The notes under the pieces were generated by a model. The model made no database searches, was not told where the DNA came from, and saw nothing but the letters and a program-made list of their open reading frames with translations. This document shows, piece by piece, positions 8,546-18,448 of a stretch of 64,000 nucleotides of DNA. The DNA comes from Krasilnikovia cinnamomea (lineage in GTDB: Bacteria; Actinomycetota; Actinomycetes; Mycobacteriales; Micromonosporaceae), in contig NZ_SHKY01000001.1 in assembly GCF_004217545.1 (NCBI RefSeq), positions 3,100,001-3,164,000 on the forward strand, in the 5' to 3' direction. A program made the translations under genes and the position numbers. How positions within the stretch are numbered: the first letter of the stretch is position 1; the number at the start of each line of letters is the position of its first letter.

Positions 8546-11281
8546 ATGAATTCGAACGGCGACTCGCAGTCAGCACGCGCCCGGGCCCGAGTGCCCGGGC
8601 CGTCCGCTGCTACCGGCCCGGACGGCGACCCGTCCTACGCCGCCGCACGCCCCGCCCCGGACGCATACCGGCGCGGCGCCGCAGGTCAGGCCAGCGTCGG
8701 AGCGCCGCGCGGCTCTGCCTCCGTCGGCGCACCCGCCGGCCGCGCCGCGGTCGGCGCGGCCTCCGTCGGCTCGGCGCGCGTCGGCGCGGCTTACGGACCC
8801 GGGCAGGGCACCGGCTCGTACGGCGGCCGTGCCGCCGTGGCCCGTGCCGCCGTCCGGCCGTCGGCCGGTCCCGACGGCTTCGGCGACCTCGGTGGCGGCG
8901 GCAACGGTCTCCCGAACCGTAAGGACCTGACGAAGCTCGCCAAGCGCCGGCGGCGCGCCAACGTCCTCACCGCGGCGGCTGCCGTCGTGGTCATCCTCCT
9001 GGGCGCCGGCGTCGTCGGCGGCACCTGGTTCTTCGACGGCGTGGACCTGCCGCAGCCGAAGTCCGAGGACCAGGCGACGACGATCCGGGACGCGAACAAC
9101 AAGGTGCTGGCCAAGCTCGGCAGCCAGAACCGGACCGTCGTTCCCGACAAGAGCATCCCCGTCATGGTTCAGCGCGCCGTGGCGGCCGCCGAGGACAAGA
9201 ACTTCTACGACCACCACGGGATCGATTTCCTCGGCATTGCCCGGGCCGCGTGGAACAACTTCACCGGCGGCGACAAGCAGGGCGCCTCGACGATCACCCA
9301 GCAGTACGCCCGGCACGCGGCCGAGCTCAAGGACATCAGCTACAACCGGAAGCTGCGCGAGGCGGTGATCGCCCGCAAGCTGGAGTCGAAGTACGACAAG
9401 CAGACCATCATGGGGCTGTACCTGAACTCGGTCTACTTCGGCGAGGGCCGGTACGGGATCGAGGCCGCGGCGCAGGGGTACTTCGGCAAGTCGGTGCTGG
9501 CCGCGCCGAACAGCCCGCGGGCGCTCACGGTGTCCGAGGCGGCGGTGCTCGCCTCGATCATCAAGCAGCCGGAACCGGTCAAGGGCGGTCACAAGGGCTT
9601 CGACCCCAACATCAACCCCGATGCGGCGAAGGATCGGTGGCAGTACACGCTCAACAACATGCTGGAGATGAAGTGGATCACTCCGGAGGAGCGTGCCGCC
9701 GCGGTGTGGCCGGAGAAGACACTGCGTCCGATCGACAGCGGCAAGTCCAGCGGTGACGCCGCCGACAAACCGGTCGGCATGATCATCCGGCACGTCAAGC
9801 AGGAACTGCGCGACATGGGCATCGACGACGACGAGCAGCGCCGCGGCGGCCTCGACATCAAGACGACCATCGACCCCGACATGCAGAAGGCGGCGGAGGA
9901 GTCGGCGCGCAGGTCCAGCGAGGACTCGCCGATGCACGACAAGCCGAAGTCGTACCAGGCGGCGCTGATCGCCATCGACCCGAACAACGGTCAGGTGAAG
10001 GCCTACTACGGCGGCGACAACCCGACCGGCCTGGATTACGCCGGCTACATGGACGGCGAGACCGGACAGATCATGGACGCGGGCGGACAGTCGCCCGGCT
10101 CGACGTGGAAGCCGTACACGCTGACGGCGGGCCTGCAGAAGGGCATCTCCTTCGAGACCCACTGGGACGGCACCGAGAAGCGCATCGGCGGCGGCACGAT
10201 CAGCAACGCGGGAGCCGACCCGGGACGCGTCTGTGGCGGGCAGATCAAGTTCTGCCAGCTGGAGAAGGCGACGGTCCAGTCGTACAACTTCCCGTTCTAC
10301 TGGATCGCCAACAAGGTCGGGCCGTCGAACGTCCTGAAGGCCGCGAAGGACGCCGGCATCCGGCACATCTGGACCGACGCCCAGAAGGACGGCACCTCCA
10401 AGCTGATCGACCTGGAGCGCACGGACGCCTCGACGTGGAACAAGTACTTCGCCGAGGAGATCGGCTTCGGCCAGTACCGGGTCGTGCCGCTGGAGCACGC
10501 CAACGGGGTGGCGACCATCATCAACGGCGGCGTCTACCACAAGGCCCACTTCATCGCCTCGGTGAGCCGCCGCGACGAGAACACCGGCAAGATGGTCACC
10601 TACAAGAGCGAGAAGACGAGGGGCGAGCCGGTCTTCCCCGCGGACCAGATGAGTGACCTGCTGGGTGTCCTGCAGAAGATCCCGGCGCACGCCAACAAGG
10701 TGCTGCGCAACGGCCGGCCCGCCGCGGTGAAGACGGGAACCTGGGAGTTCAACAAGAAGGGCGGCAGCGGCGACGCCTGGATGGTGGGTGGCATTCCGCA
10801 ACTGGCCGCCACCGTCTGGATCGGCGGCGCCAACAAGCGGGTCGAATTGAAGTCCGGACCCAACGGCACCGGCCGGGACATGTTCGGCTCCAGCACCCCG
10901 GGTGCGGTGTGGAAGACGTTCATGGACAAGGTCACGGCGAAGCTCGACATGAAGATCGAGCGATTCCCGGACCGGCAGCGCACCGGTGACCCCAACAGCC
11001 CGCTGCAGAACGGCAAGCAGCCACCGCCCCCGCCCGCCGACCCGCAGTGCCTCATCGGATTCCTGTGTCCCGGTGGAAACAACAACGGCGGCGACAACAA
11101 CGGGAACAACGGCGGCGGCAACAACGGCGGCAACAACGGGCCCGGTGGCAACAACGGCGGGAACAACAACGGCGACGGTGGAGACAACGACGGTGGTGAC
11201 CCCACCACCACGTTCCCCGGCCAGTTCCTCACCGGTAACCCACCGAGAGAGACCGACGGCACGCCGGGAACAGGCGGATAG
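8546..11281 (+). CDS. ponA: Class A penicillin-binding protein (transglycosylase/transpeptidase)
   Basis: Bifunctional peptidoglycan synthase, PonA1 type, 911 residues. A cytoplasmic tail of about 130 residues contains an Ala/Gly/Val repeat (ASVGAPRGSASVGAPAGRAAVGAASVGSARVG in overlapping units). One membrane helix follows a KRRRR stop-transfer signal (about 137-160). The GT51 domain holds AAEDKNFYDHHGID and GASTITQQYARH. The transpeptidase domain has SPGSTWKPYT with the active serine near residue 516, SYN near 577 and KTGTW at 729. The C-terminal tail is an Asn/Gly repeat ending in a Pro/Thr-rich segment, probably extended in the cell wall. No strong ribosome site is seen before the ATG at 8546, so the start is the least certain part. 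A hairpin terminator follows at once. Confidence 0.94.
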   Translation: MNSNGDSQSARARARVPGPSAATGPDGDPSYAAARPAPDAYRRGAAGQASVGAPRGSASVGAPAGRAAVGAASVGSARVGAAYGPGQGTGSYGGRAAVARAAVRPSAGPDGFGDLGGGGNGLPNRKDLTKLAKRRRRANVLTAAAAVVVILLGAGVVGGTWFFDGVDLPQPKSEDQATTIRDANNKVLAKLGSQNRTVVPDKSIPVMVQRAVAAAEDKNFYDHHGIDFLGIARAAWNNFTGGDKQGASTITQQYARHAAELKDISYNRKLREAVIARKLESKYDKQTIMGLYLNSVYFGEGRYGIEAAAQGYFGKSVLAAPNSPRALTVSEAAVLASIIKQPEPVKGGHKGFDPNINPDAAKDRWQYTLNNMLEMKWITPEERAAAVWPEKTLRPIDSGKSSGDAADKPVGMIIRHVKQELRDMGIDDDEQRRGGLDIKTTIDPDMQKAAEESARRSSEDSPMHDKPKSYQAALIAIDPNNGQVKAYYGGDNPTGLDYAGYMDGETGQIMDAGGQSPGSTWKPYTLTAGLQKGISFETHWDGTEKRIGGGTISNAGADPGRVCGGQIKFCQLEKATVQSYNFPFYWIANKVGPSNVLKAAKDAGIRHIWTDAQKDGTSKLIDLERTDASTWNKYFAEEIGFGQYRVVPLEHANGVATIINGGVYHKAHFIASVSRRDENTGKMVTYKSEKTRGEPVFPADQMSDLLGVLQKIPAHANKVLRNGRPAAVKTGTWEFNKKGGSGDAWMVGGIPQLAATVWIGGANKRVELKSGPNGTGRDMFGSSTPGAVWKTFMDKVTAKLDMKIERFPDRQRTGDPNSPLQNGKQPPPPPADPQCLIGFLCPGGNNNGGDNNGNNGGGNNGGNNGPGGNNGGNNNGDGGDNDGGDPTTTFPGQFLTGNPPRETDGTPGTGG

Positions 11282-11290
11282 ACCGGGTGA

Positions 11291-11326
11291 CGCCGGGCTC
11301 GGTACGCACCGTCGCCGAGCCCGGCG
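11291..11326 (+). terminator. Terminator after ponA
   Basis: CGCCGGGCTCGG (11291-11302) pairs perfectly with 11315-11326, leaving a 12-base loop. It begins 10 bases after the ponA stop codon. Confidence 0.75.
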
Positions 11327-11378
11327 CGCTCTGTCCCCTTCGGGGAAAGGGCGGCCGGATGCGGCATGATTCCATGCC

Positions 11379-12881
11379 ATGAGCACCCAGTCGGCCCGCG
11401 ACATCGAACGGCCTGAGTCGCAGGACCACCCCGCCTCCTCGGACGGCTTCGTGCGTGGGCTCTCCGAGGCGATCGGCGGGCCACTCGGCGGGCACGCCGT
11501 ACCGCCCGAGGATCGGCCGAACCGATTCTGGACGGCGGCGCGGATCGTCCTCGCCCTGACCTGCCTCACCCTGGCACTGCACTGGGTGCAGAAGTCGCCG
11601 TGCCAGGACGGCGACTGGCAGAAGAACATCCAGTACACCCGGTTCTGCTACACCGACGTGCTGGCGCTCTACTACGCCGAGGGACTCAACCAGGGCAAGG
11701 TGCCGTACCGGGACCATGCGGTCGAGTACCCGGTGGTCACGGGCTACTTCATGGGGGTGCTGGGGCTGCCGGTGCACGCGCTCGGCCAGGAGTACCCCGG
11801 CATCAACCAGGGCAAGTGGTTCTACAACGTCAACGCGGTCGTACTCTGCGCACTGGCCGTCGCCACGGCCGCGGTGCTCCTCGCCCTGCGGCGCCGCAGA
11901 CCCTGGGACGCCGCGATCTTCGCGCTGTCGCCGATCCTGTTCGTGACCGCCACGGTCAACTGGGACTTCCTCGCCATCGGCCTGGCCATGTTCGGCCTGT
12001 ACGCGTGGGCGCGGCGCCGGCCCGCGCTCGCCGGGATCCTGCTCGGCCTCGGCGGCGCCGCGAAACTGTGGCCGCTGTTCATCCTCGGCCCGATCCTCGT
12101 CCTGGGGCTGCGCTCCGCCCGGCTGCGAGCCGCGTTCACCGCCATCGGTACGGCCGCCGCCGCCTGGGCGATCGCCAACCTCCCGGTGTTCCTGGCCTAT
12201 CGGGAGAGCTGGAACCGGTTCTTCGAACTCAACACCGAGCGCCCCGTCGACTGGGGCACGCTCTGGTACGTCGGGCGGTACCTCGACGGCAAATGGAACA
12301 CCGGCACTCCCGGGGACCAGGGCCCGTTCCAGTGGCTCAGCGATCACGTACCCGCCCTGAACTGGGTGACGTACGCCCTGTTCGGGCTCAGCTGCCTGGC
12401 CATCACCGTGGTGTGCATGCTGGCGCCGCGGCGCCCGCGCGTCGCGCAGGTCGCGTTCCTCGTCGTCGCGGCGTTCCTCATCTTCAGCAAGGTCTGGTCC
12501 CAGCAGTACGTGCTGTGGCTGCTGCCGCTGGTCGTGCTGGCCCGCCCCCGCTGGGGTGCCGTGATCGCGTGGACCGTCGCCGAGATCGGGTACTTCACGG
12601 CGTTCTATGCGGAACTGCTCGGCGCGGGCGGCAAACCGGTCATTCCAGAGGGGACGTTCGTGCTGGCGGCGGCGCTGCGCCTGATCACCGTGGCGGTGCT
12701 GTGCGGGTTTGTGGTGCGGGAGATGTGGCGGCCGGAGCGGGATGCCGTCCGCAGCACGTACGCGGACGATCCGGACGGCGGACCGCTGGACGGGGCCCCG
12801 GACGCGCCGTGGGTGGCCCAGCTACGGCGGCCGAAGTCGGAGCGGCCCGCGACGCCGCCCGAAATGCCCGTCCCGGCCTGA
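11379..12881 (+). CDS. Polytopic GT87 (DUF2029) glycosyltransferase-like protein
   Basis: 500 residues. A hydrophilic N-terminus precedes about 10-12 hydrophobic helices and a charged C-terminal tail. The fold and position (between ponA and rpsF) match Rv0051 of M. tuberculosis, a GT-C superfamily protein related to polyprenol-phosphate-mannose-dependent mannosyltransferases. The GT-C-like first loop contains YYAEGLNQGKVPYRDHAVEYP, with acidic residues where the catalytic Asp or Glu normally lies, and the later GAAKLWPLF motif is typical of DUF2029. It is separated from ponA by a terminator, so it probably has its own promoter. The lipid-linked sugar donor and the acceptor cannot be told from sequence. 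Confidence 0.85.
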   Translation: MSTQSARDIERPESQDHPASSDGFVRGLSEAIGGPLGGHAVPPEDRPNRFWTAARIVLALTCLTLALHWVQKSPCQDGDWQKNIQYTRFCYTDVLALYYAEGLNQGKVPYRDHAVEYPVVTGYFMGVLGLPVHALGQEYPGINQGKWFYNVNAVVLCALAVATAAVLLALRRRRPWDAAIFALSPILFVTATVNWDFLAIGLAMFGLYAWARRRPALAGILLGLGGAAKLWPLFILGPILVLGLRSARLRAAFTAIGTAAAAWAIANLPVFLAYRESWNRFFELNTERPVDWGTLWYVGRYLDGKWNTGTPGDQGPFQWLSDHVPALNWVTYALFGLSCLAITVVCMLAPRRPRVAQVAFLVVAAFLIFSKVWSQQYVLWLLPLVVLARPRWGAVIAWTVAEIGYFTAFYAELLGAGGKPVIPEGTFVLAAALRLITVAVLCGFVVREMWRPERDAVRSTYADDPDGGPLDGAPDAPWVAQLRRPKSERPATPPEMPVPA

Positions 12882-12972
12882 CCGGACCCGTCCCGGACTG
12901 ACCGGACCACCGTTCGGCTGAGCCGTCCGCGGGGGCCCGGCCAGCCGATCGCCGCACTAGGTGCCTCCCGGA

Positions 12973-15228
12973 TCAGGGGATGCGGAACAGGACGGTGTTG
13001 TCGTCCAGGTCCTCCCGGGTGATCCCGAGTGGATCGACCGGCACGTCTCCCGCGCGTTCCCACGGGGTACCCGCCGCCTGCGAGCGCAGCAGCAGCACGG
13101 TCTGCACGCCGAGCCCGCGCAGGTACGCGATGCTGGCCGTATCCGGGAACGTGGCCGCGTTGCGCCGCAGCTCCGCCTGGTGCGCCGGGGCGAACGCGCC
13201 GCCCCCGTTGGCCAGCGGCTGGAACCGCGACGTCGACCAGAGCATGACGGTCTGATCGCCCAGTGTGGAGGTGGGCAGCACGAGGGTTGACGAGGTGACC
13301 GTACGCATCGCCCGGGGTTGGGTGGGAACGACCGGATGCGCGGTGACTCCCCAGCCCTCCACCAGCACCAGAGCCAGCGGTACGAGCGTGGCCGCGCGCA
13401 GCCACGGGCTCGGCCACGGGGGCATCCGCTGCGCGGACAGGTGCTCCGCGCGCCGGACGAACTCGTCGACCGCGCCCGCCGCGAGCACGGCCAGCAGCAG
13501 CGTCACCCAGAGCATGAGGCGGCCCGGGATCCGCACCCCGAACGAGCCGGGCAGGTGCCCGAACAGCGGCAGATACGTCCAGCGGCCGTCGAAGACAGTG
13601 GTGCCGAGCGTCAGCACCACCGCGGCCGCGAGGGCGACGAGCATGACGAAGCGCTGACGCCACGTCCAGATCGAGAAGACCAGGCCGACCAGGGCGAGGG
13701 TGTACAGCACGAAGCCGGGCAGCAGGCTCATCTCGGCGGGCCAGCGCAGCGCCGCGCGCGGGACCGCGTGCGCGGCACCCCAGATCCGGGACTCGGCCGG
13801 GCCGATCAGCAGGCTGTGTACCGGCGGCGAAAAGAACCGCACCTCGGTCAGAGCCGGCCCCGTCTGGCCGACGCGCAGGTAGGGCAGCGCGATGAGCAGG
13901 CCCACGCCGACCACGACGAGCATCCCCAGCAGGTCGGTGACGAGCAGCCGCCACCCCAGCACCGGACCCTGGCCGCGGCGGCGCAGCCGACGGACCGGCA
14001 CCGCGAGCAGCACGACGAGCACCAGCAGGGCGAGCACGTACGCGAACGGCAGGCCCTGCGCGAAACCGAGACTGATCTGCCACGCGGCCAGCAACCAGCC
14101 CGCGACGGCCCAGCGGGCCCGCCGCCGGGCGGGGCGGAAACCGTAGCGCAGGGACCAGCCGTGGCCGCGGGCGAGCATCGCGAGCGCCAACGGGATCGCG
14201 CCGACCGACACGACGTCGAGGTGGCCTTCCTGACCGAGCCGCCACGGCGCGTACGCGAACGCGACCGCCGCCACCGCCGCGCCGGTGCGCCGGGCGCCGA
14301 GCTGCCGGACCAGCGCGTAGCCGCCCAGCGTCAGCAGCGCGTGGGCCAGGACGAAGAGGATGTTGTAGCGCAGCACCGCGGCCTCGGGACCGGTGCCCAA
14401 CATGCCGGCGGGGGCATAGCCGAGCAGGCTGTCGCCGAACGCGAAGGTGTACGGCAGCGGGAAGAACGCGTTCGCGTGCCAGAGCCGGGCCGGGTCGATC
14501 AGCAGGATGTGTCCCGCCCAGGACACCTGCCACGCCTGGCGGGACGGGTCGTAGAGGTCCTGCGGGAGGGTGTGTAGTGGATAGCGCAGGGCCGGCCAGG
14601 TCATCGCCACCGCGAGGAGCAGGGACGCGTAAGCGGCCAGGGCGTACTCGTGGATCAGGCCGCGGCCCACGACGCGGACGGCGCGGCGGAGGCGGCCGGG
14701 GGCGCGCTCCGGGGTGGTGGCGAACGCCGTCCACGGATCGGGGGGCGCGCCGGGGGGCCGGGTAGCCGGCAATCCCCGGCGGTCCTCGCCGGGGGTGTCC
14801 GTCGGCTGCGTCGCCGCGGCCGATTTTTCGGTCGCGGCTTTCTCGGTCGCGGCTTTCTCGGTCGCGGACGTGCCGGTCGCGGACTTGTCGGTCGTGGTTG
14901 CCGCTGCCTCGGGTGTCACCGGCAGGTCCGTGGGGGCGGCGGGTTCCGGGGTCGCCCCCGGCTTTCCCCTGCGCCGCCAGCCACGCCACGACCGTGACCG
15001 GGCGGTGGGCTCCGCACCAGCCGCCCCGCGCCCGGCCTTCCCGGGCTCCGCAGCCCCGGTGGTCGGCTGGGTCGCCGTGGTGGTCGCTTCGTCGTCCCTG
15101 GTGTCGGGCCCGGTCGCGAGAGTGTTCGATCCGGTGTCGTTGGTGTCGGTCTCGGGCTTTCGCACGGTGGCGGGCTCGTCGGCCTTGGCCGGTGAGTCGG
15201 GGCTGAGCTGCGGTCGGTCGGTTGTCAC
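12973..15228 (-). CDS. Large polytopic membrane protein, GT-C-like, function unknown
   Basis: 751 residues. About 190 N-terminal residues are disordered, Thr/Ala/Pro-rich and contain an ATEK repeat encoded by 15-base direct repeats around 14827-14870. Some 11-13 membrane helices follow. The first extracytoplasmic loop (RYPLHTLPQDLYDPSRQAWQVSWAGH) and the block PLPYTFAFGDSLLGYAP resemble uncharacterised actinobacterial GT-C-like membrane proteins. The C-terminal part forms a soluble domain (TSSTLVLPTSTLGDQTVMLWSTSRF onward) that could be extracytoplasmic. The GTG start at 15228 has AGGAGG 8 bases upstream. Its gene is convergent with the GT87 gene and ends 22 bases downstream of the nfo start side. 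A role in envelope glycan or lipid transfer is inference. Confidence 0.8.
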   Translation of the reverse strand: MTTDRPQLSPDSPAKADEPATVRKPETDTNDTGSNTLATGPDTRDDEATTTATQPTTGAAEPGKAGRGAAGAEPTARSRSWRGWRRRGKPGATPEPAAPTDLPVTPEAAATTTDKSATGTSATEKAATEKAATEKSAAATQPTDTPGEDRRGLPATRPPGAPPDPWTAFATTPERAPGRLRRAVRVVGRGLIHEYALAAYASLLLAVAMTWPALRYPLHTLPQDLYDPSRQAWQVSWAGHILLIDPARLWHANAFFPLPYTFAFGDSLLGYAPAGMLGTGPEAAVLRYNILFVLAHALLTLGGYALVRQLGARRTGAAVAAVAFAYAPWRLGQEGHLDVVSVGAIPLALAMLARGHGWSLRYGFRPARRRARWAVAGWLLAAWQISLGFAQGLPFAYVLALLVLVVLLAVPVRRLRRRGQGPVLGWRLLVTDLLGMLVVVGVGLLIALPYLRVGQTGPALTEVRFFSPPVHSLLIGPAESRIWGAAHAVPRAALRWPAEMSLLPGFVLYTLALVGLVFSIWTWRQRFVMLVALAAAVVLTLGTTVFDGRWTYLPLFGHLPGSFGVRIPGRLMLWVTLLLAVLAAGAVDEFVRRAEHLSAQRMPPWPSPWLRAATLVPLALVLVEGWGVTAHPVVPTQPRAMRTVTSSTLVLPTSTLGDQTVMLWSTSRFQPLANGGGAFAPAHQAELRRNAATFPDTASIAYLRGLGVQTVLLLRSQAAGTPWERAGDVPVDPLGITREDLDDNTVLFRIP

Positions 15229-15250
15229 GCCACCACCTCCTGCCGCTGCG

Positions 15251-16027
15251 TCAGCTGCCCGCCCGCTCGCGCAGAAGGGCGATGTCGGCGGACTGGCCCT
15301 CCGCGCCGCCGGGCGTCTCGACGATGACGGGTGCCCCGGCCGCCTGGATCACGGCCACCACCAGGTCCGGATCGATCCTGCCATTGCCGAGGTTGTCATG
15401 CCGGTCGCGGCCCGAGTCGAACGGGTCCTTCGAGTCGTTGGCGTGGATCAGGTCGATGCGACCGGTGATGGCCTTCACCCGGTCGACGATGCCGAGCAGC
15501 TCCTCGCCGCCCGCGTGGGCGTGGCACGTGTCCAGGCAGAAACCCGCACCGAACTCGCCGATCGCATCCCAGAGGCGGGCGAGGTTGTCGAAGCGGCGGG
15601 CCATCGCGCGCTCGCCACCCGCGGTGTTCTCGATCAGGACGGGCAGCGGCAGGCCGCCCTCCTTTTCCGCGTACGCGAATGTCTTGCGCCAGTTGTCGAC
15701 GCCGACCGCGAGGTCGTCGCCGTCGCCGACGTGGCCGCCGTGCACGATCAGGCCGCGCGCACCGATCGCGGCCGCCGCGCGGGCATGGGTCAGCAGCAAC
15801 TTGCGGCTGGGGATGCGGATCCGGTTGTTGAGGGTGGCCACATTCACGATGTACGGCGCGTGAATGTAGACCGCCACGTCCGCGGCGCGCAGGGCCTCGG
15901 CGTCGGGGCGCGGGGCCGGCGCCTTCCAGCCCTGTGGGTCGGAGAGGAAGAACTGCACCGCGTCCGCGTTGCGGGCGGCCGCTTCGGCGAGGGGATCGCC
16001 GGGATCGACATGGGCTCCGATGCGCAT
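15251..16027 (-). CDS. nfo: Endonuclease IV (AP endonuclease)
   Basis: Zinc-dependent TIM-barrel enzyme that incises DNA 5' of abasic sites in base excision repair. 258 residues, close to the usual 250-280. Metal-ligand motifs are all present: [55 protein letters not shown] and VETPGG. The first strand reads [12 protein letters not shown]. The ATG at 16027 lies 7 bases after TAGGCT, so the transcript may be leaderless. The 22-base gap to the next gene on the same strand suggests co-transcription with the large membrane protein. Confidence 0.95.
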   Translation of the reverse strand: MRIGAHVDPGDPLAEAAARNADAVQFFLSDPQGWKAPAPRPDAEALRAADVAVYIHAPYIVNVATLNNRIRIPSRKLLLTHARAAAAIGARGLIVHGGHVGDGDDLAVGVDNWRKTFAYAEKEGGLPLPVLIENTAGGERAMARRFDNLARLWDAIGEFGAGFCLDTCHAHAGGEELLGIVDRVKAITGRIDLIHANDSKDPFDSGRDRHDNLGNGRIDPDLVVAVIQAAGAPVIVETPGGAEGQSADIALLRERAGS

Positions 16028-16034
16028 GGGTCGA

Positions 16035-16040
16035 AGCCTA
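16035..16040 (-). promoter_or_regulatory. Candidate leaderless -10 of nfo
   Basis: TAGGCT on the minus strand ends 7 bases before the ATG of nfo. Confidence 0.45.
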
Positions 16041-16176
16041 CGACGGGGGTACGACGTAACCGGATGTCACCGGTCGGCGACGCCGTGCGTCACCGGGCTC
16101 CTGCACGTCTCGTTAACCGAGGGATTGCGCAGGTCAATGTGCCGGTACGGGCCGGCTGAGCCGGGGAGATGGGTGC

Positions 16177-17142
16177 ATGTCGCGTCAGTTCCGACACCTG
16201 GTGGCGGCGATGGCGCTGGGTGGCCTGCTACTCGGCGCCCCGCTGCTGACGAGCGAGAACGCCAGCGCGGGGCAGTCCGCCGACGGCCACCAGGGTTTCG
16301 CCCTCGGGGAACACACCCTCGAACTGGCCTGCAGGTCCACACCGGACCTGGAGGTCGTCACGGTCCGGGCCGAACGGGTCCGGGCCAAGGAGTTGCGCAC
16401 CGCCCACCCGGGCGCCGGGCGTGGCACGCATCGTGCGCCGATCGTCACCGCGCACCGCGCCACCGAGGCGGTGTTCGCGCGGACCATGCGGTCGCCGGCG
16501 GAGGACCCGACGTGCGCGTTGACCGACGAGTCGACGCCGGTCGTCGCTCCGACCACGCCGCAGTCGGCGCCGCCGTCGACCGTGCCGGGTCCGACCCCGC
16601 TGCCCTCCGGCTCGCCGACCGTGACCGAGACCTCGCCCGGCCAGGGTGTGCCGTCGAGTTCCGCCGGTTCGTCCGTGCCACCCACCTCGACGCAGACCAC
16701 CCGCCCGCAGCGGCCCCCGACCGTGCCGCCGCGCCCCCCGCGACCGCCCGCGCCGCGACCGGTTCCGGTCACGACGGCACCGACCACGGCGGTGATCGCG
16801 CCGGCCGGTGGCGGCGGTGCGCAGGCGCAGGGCAACCCCACCCGCAGGGACACGGTCGCCGCCGCTCCCGTGATCGCCGGGCTTCCGCCGGGCGGCACCC
16901 GGTCGCTGGCCACCGCCGTCACCGCGGTCGAGGCGCCGCCGACCTCCGACGCCGCCCCGGTCACGACGTCCGCGGGACCGGCCGCGGTGGTGAACGCCGA
17001 GGCGGCGGCGCTGCCGCCCGTGCCGGAGGAGGCACCGATCGGCCTCTTGGCGCTGACCGCCCTGGTCTGCGTGTGTGGAGTCGGTTTCGGCGCGATTCGG
17101 GCAATCGTGGCGCAACGTGCATCTCGGGCAATGATGGCGTAG
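16177..17142 (+). CDS. Secreted, membrane-anchored Thr/Pro-rich protein
   Basis: 321 residues, family not recognised. There is a clear Sec signal (MSRQFRHLVAAMALGGLLLG...SAGQSADG) with cleavage likely after ASA near residue 30. A short mature domain of about 80 residues (QGFALGEHTLELACRSTPDL onward) contains two cysteines (CRSTP and CALTDE). A long Thr/Ser/Pro/Val linker follows, and a final helix (IGLLALTALVCVCGVGFGAI) precedes a short basic tail. This is the layout of a wall-spanning anchored surface protein. GGGGAGAT lies upstream of the ATG. The gene ends before a strong terminator at 17256-17289. No enzymatic motif is visible. Confidence 0.75.
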   Translation: MSRQFRHLVAAMALGGLLLGAPLLTSENASAGQSADGHQGFALGEHTLELACRSTPDLEVVTVRAERVRAKELRTAHPGAGRGTHRAPIVTAHRATEAVFARTMRSPAEDPTCALTDESTPVVAPTTPQSAPPSTVPGPTPLPSGSPTVTETSPGQGVPSSSAGSSVPPTSTQTTRPQRPPTVPPRPPRPPAPRPVPVTTAPTTAVIAPAGGGGAQAQGNPTRRDTVAAAPVIAGLPPGGTRSLATAVTAVEAPPTSDAAPVTTSAGPAAVVNAEAAALPPVPEEAPIGLLALTALVCVCGVGFGAIRAIVAQRASRAMMA

Positions 17143-17480
17143 ACTCCCGGTCAGAAAGCTCCGCGGGGCGGCTGTGTCCAACCTCATCGGTGTGGTCGTT
17201 CCTCCCCAGGTCCCACCCAGCGAAAGCGGACCGGACGCCCCGCGGCTCCCCACCCGAACGGCCCCGTCCCTACCCGGACGGGGCCGTTCCGGTTCTTCCG
17301 GCCGCTTTTGCGCCGGGTGTCCGCGCCGGTATGCTGGCCCGGTCCGCCGGGTGACCGCCGTGAGCTCAGCGCTCCACGGCGTTGTCGTGGGTCGACCACG
17401 ACGTCATGCGGCGGCGGACAGCAAGACCTCCTGCCACGGAGAGACCGTGGCCGTTTAAGCCCACAGGAGGTGAGAACGTC
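17143..17480 (+). promoter_or_regulatory. Gap with terminator, then rpsF promoter and structured leader
   Basis: This gap holds the terminator described separately, then the rpsF upstream region. Two perfect inverted repeats are visible in the leader. GTCGTGG (17384-17390) pairs with CCACGAC (17396-17402), and CCACGG (17434-17439) pairs with CCGTGG (17445-17450) around AGAGA. The second lies 15 bases before the AGGAGG ribosome site. An S6:S18 autoregulatory leader is known upstream of rpsF in many bacteria. The hairpins are seen; the regulatory role is inference. Confidence 0.4.
17256..17289 (+). terminator. Strong terminator upstream of the rpsF operon
   Basis: GAACGGCCCCGTCC (17256-17269) pairs perfectly with 17276-17289 around a 6-base loop, and a T/C-rich tail follows. 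It isolates the secreted-protein gene from the ribosomal operon. Confidence 0.8.
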
Positions 17481-17771
17481 TTGCGTCATTACGAACTCAT
17501 GGTGATCCTCGACCCCAGTCTCGAGGAGCGCACCGTCGCCCCGTCGCTCGACACGTACCTGAACGTGATCCGTACCGCGGGTGGCTCGGTGGAGAAGCTC
17601 GATGTGTGGGGCCGGCGCCGGCTCTCGTTCGAGATCAACAAGAAGTCAGAGGGCATCTACGCCGTCGTGGACCTGCAGGCGACGCCGGAGGCCGTGGCCG
17701 AGCTGGACCGTCAGCTGCGCCTCAACGAGTCCATCCTGCGTACCAAGGTCATCCGGCCCGAGACGCGCTGA
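17481..17771 (+). CDS. rpsF: 30S ribosomal protein S6
   Basis: Primary-binding partner of S18 in the platform of the small subunit. 96 residues, the same length as the mycobacterial protein. Typical sequence: [34 protein letters not shown] and [10 protein letters not shown]. The start is a TTG at 17481, 10 bases after AGGAGG. Longer in-frame starts would add residues unlike any S6, and no ATG or GTG is available at this point. It is first in rpsF-ssb-rpsR-rplI, which is conserved in order across actinobacteria. Confidence 0.95.
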   Translation: MRHYELMVILDPSLEERTVAPSLDTYLNVIRTAGGSVEKLDVWGRRRLSFEINKKSEGIYAVVDLQATPEAVAELDRQLRLNESILRTKVIRPETR

Positions 17772-17848
17772 CTTACCGTCCTCGTCGTTTCTGTCGTAGG
17801 GCTCTGCGAGTCTCATCCCAGCAAACGCGAGGACGCGAGGAGAAGGTC

Positions 17849-18394
17849 ATGGCAGGAGACACCACCATCACGGTCATCGGGAACCTGACCGACGACCCTG
17901 AGCTGCGCTTCACCCCGTCCGGTGCGGCGGTCGCCAAGTTCCGCGTCGCCTCGACGCCGCGGTTCCTGGACCGTGCCTCCGGCGAATGGAAGGACGGCGA
18001 GCCGCTCTTCCTGGCGTGCAACATCTGGCGCGACGCCGCGGAGCACGTGGCCGAGTCGCTCCAGCGCGGCGCCCGGGTCATCGTCACGGGCCGGCTGCGC
18101 CAGCGCTCGTACGAGACGCGCGAGGGTGAGAAGCGCACCGTCATCGAGCTCGAGGTCGACGAGATCGGCCCGTCGCTGCGCTACGCCACGGCGAAGGTGC
18201 AGAAGATGGCGCGCTCCGGCGGCGGAGGGGGCGGCTTCGGCGCTTCCGGCGGTGGTGGCAACCGGCAGCAGTCCAACGGCGGTGGGGGCGGCGGCTTCGA
18301 CGACCCCTGGGCCACGGCTGCCCCTGCTCCTGCCCAGGCCTCCGGCGGCCGCTCCGGCGGCGGCAACAACTTCGACGACGAGCCACCTTTCTAG
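17849..18394 (+). CDS. ssb: Single-stranded DNA-binding protein
   Basis: 181 residues. The OB-fold occupies about residues 1-115: [71 protein letters not shown] flexible Gly-rich linker follows, and the tail ends in the acidic motif DDEPPF that recruits DNA replication and repair partners. The ATG at 17849 has AGAAGG directly upstream. It sits between rpsF and rpsR as in most actinobacteria. Confidence 0.97.
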   Translation: MAGDTTITVIGNLTDDPELRFTPSGAAVAKFRVASTPRFLDRASGEWKDGEPLFLACNIWRDAAEHVAESLQRGARVIVTGRLRQRSYETREGEKRTVIELEVDEIGPSLRYATAKVQKMARSGGGGGGFGASGGGGNRQQSNGGGGGGFDDPWATAAPAPAQASGGRSGGGNNFDDEPPF

Positions 18395-18448
18395 CGGGTG
18401 GGGCGGCCCGGCCGCCCGGCACGCGACATGACATCAGGAGCAAGAGCA

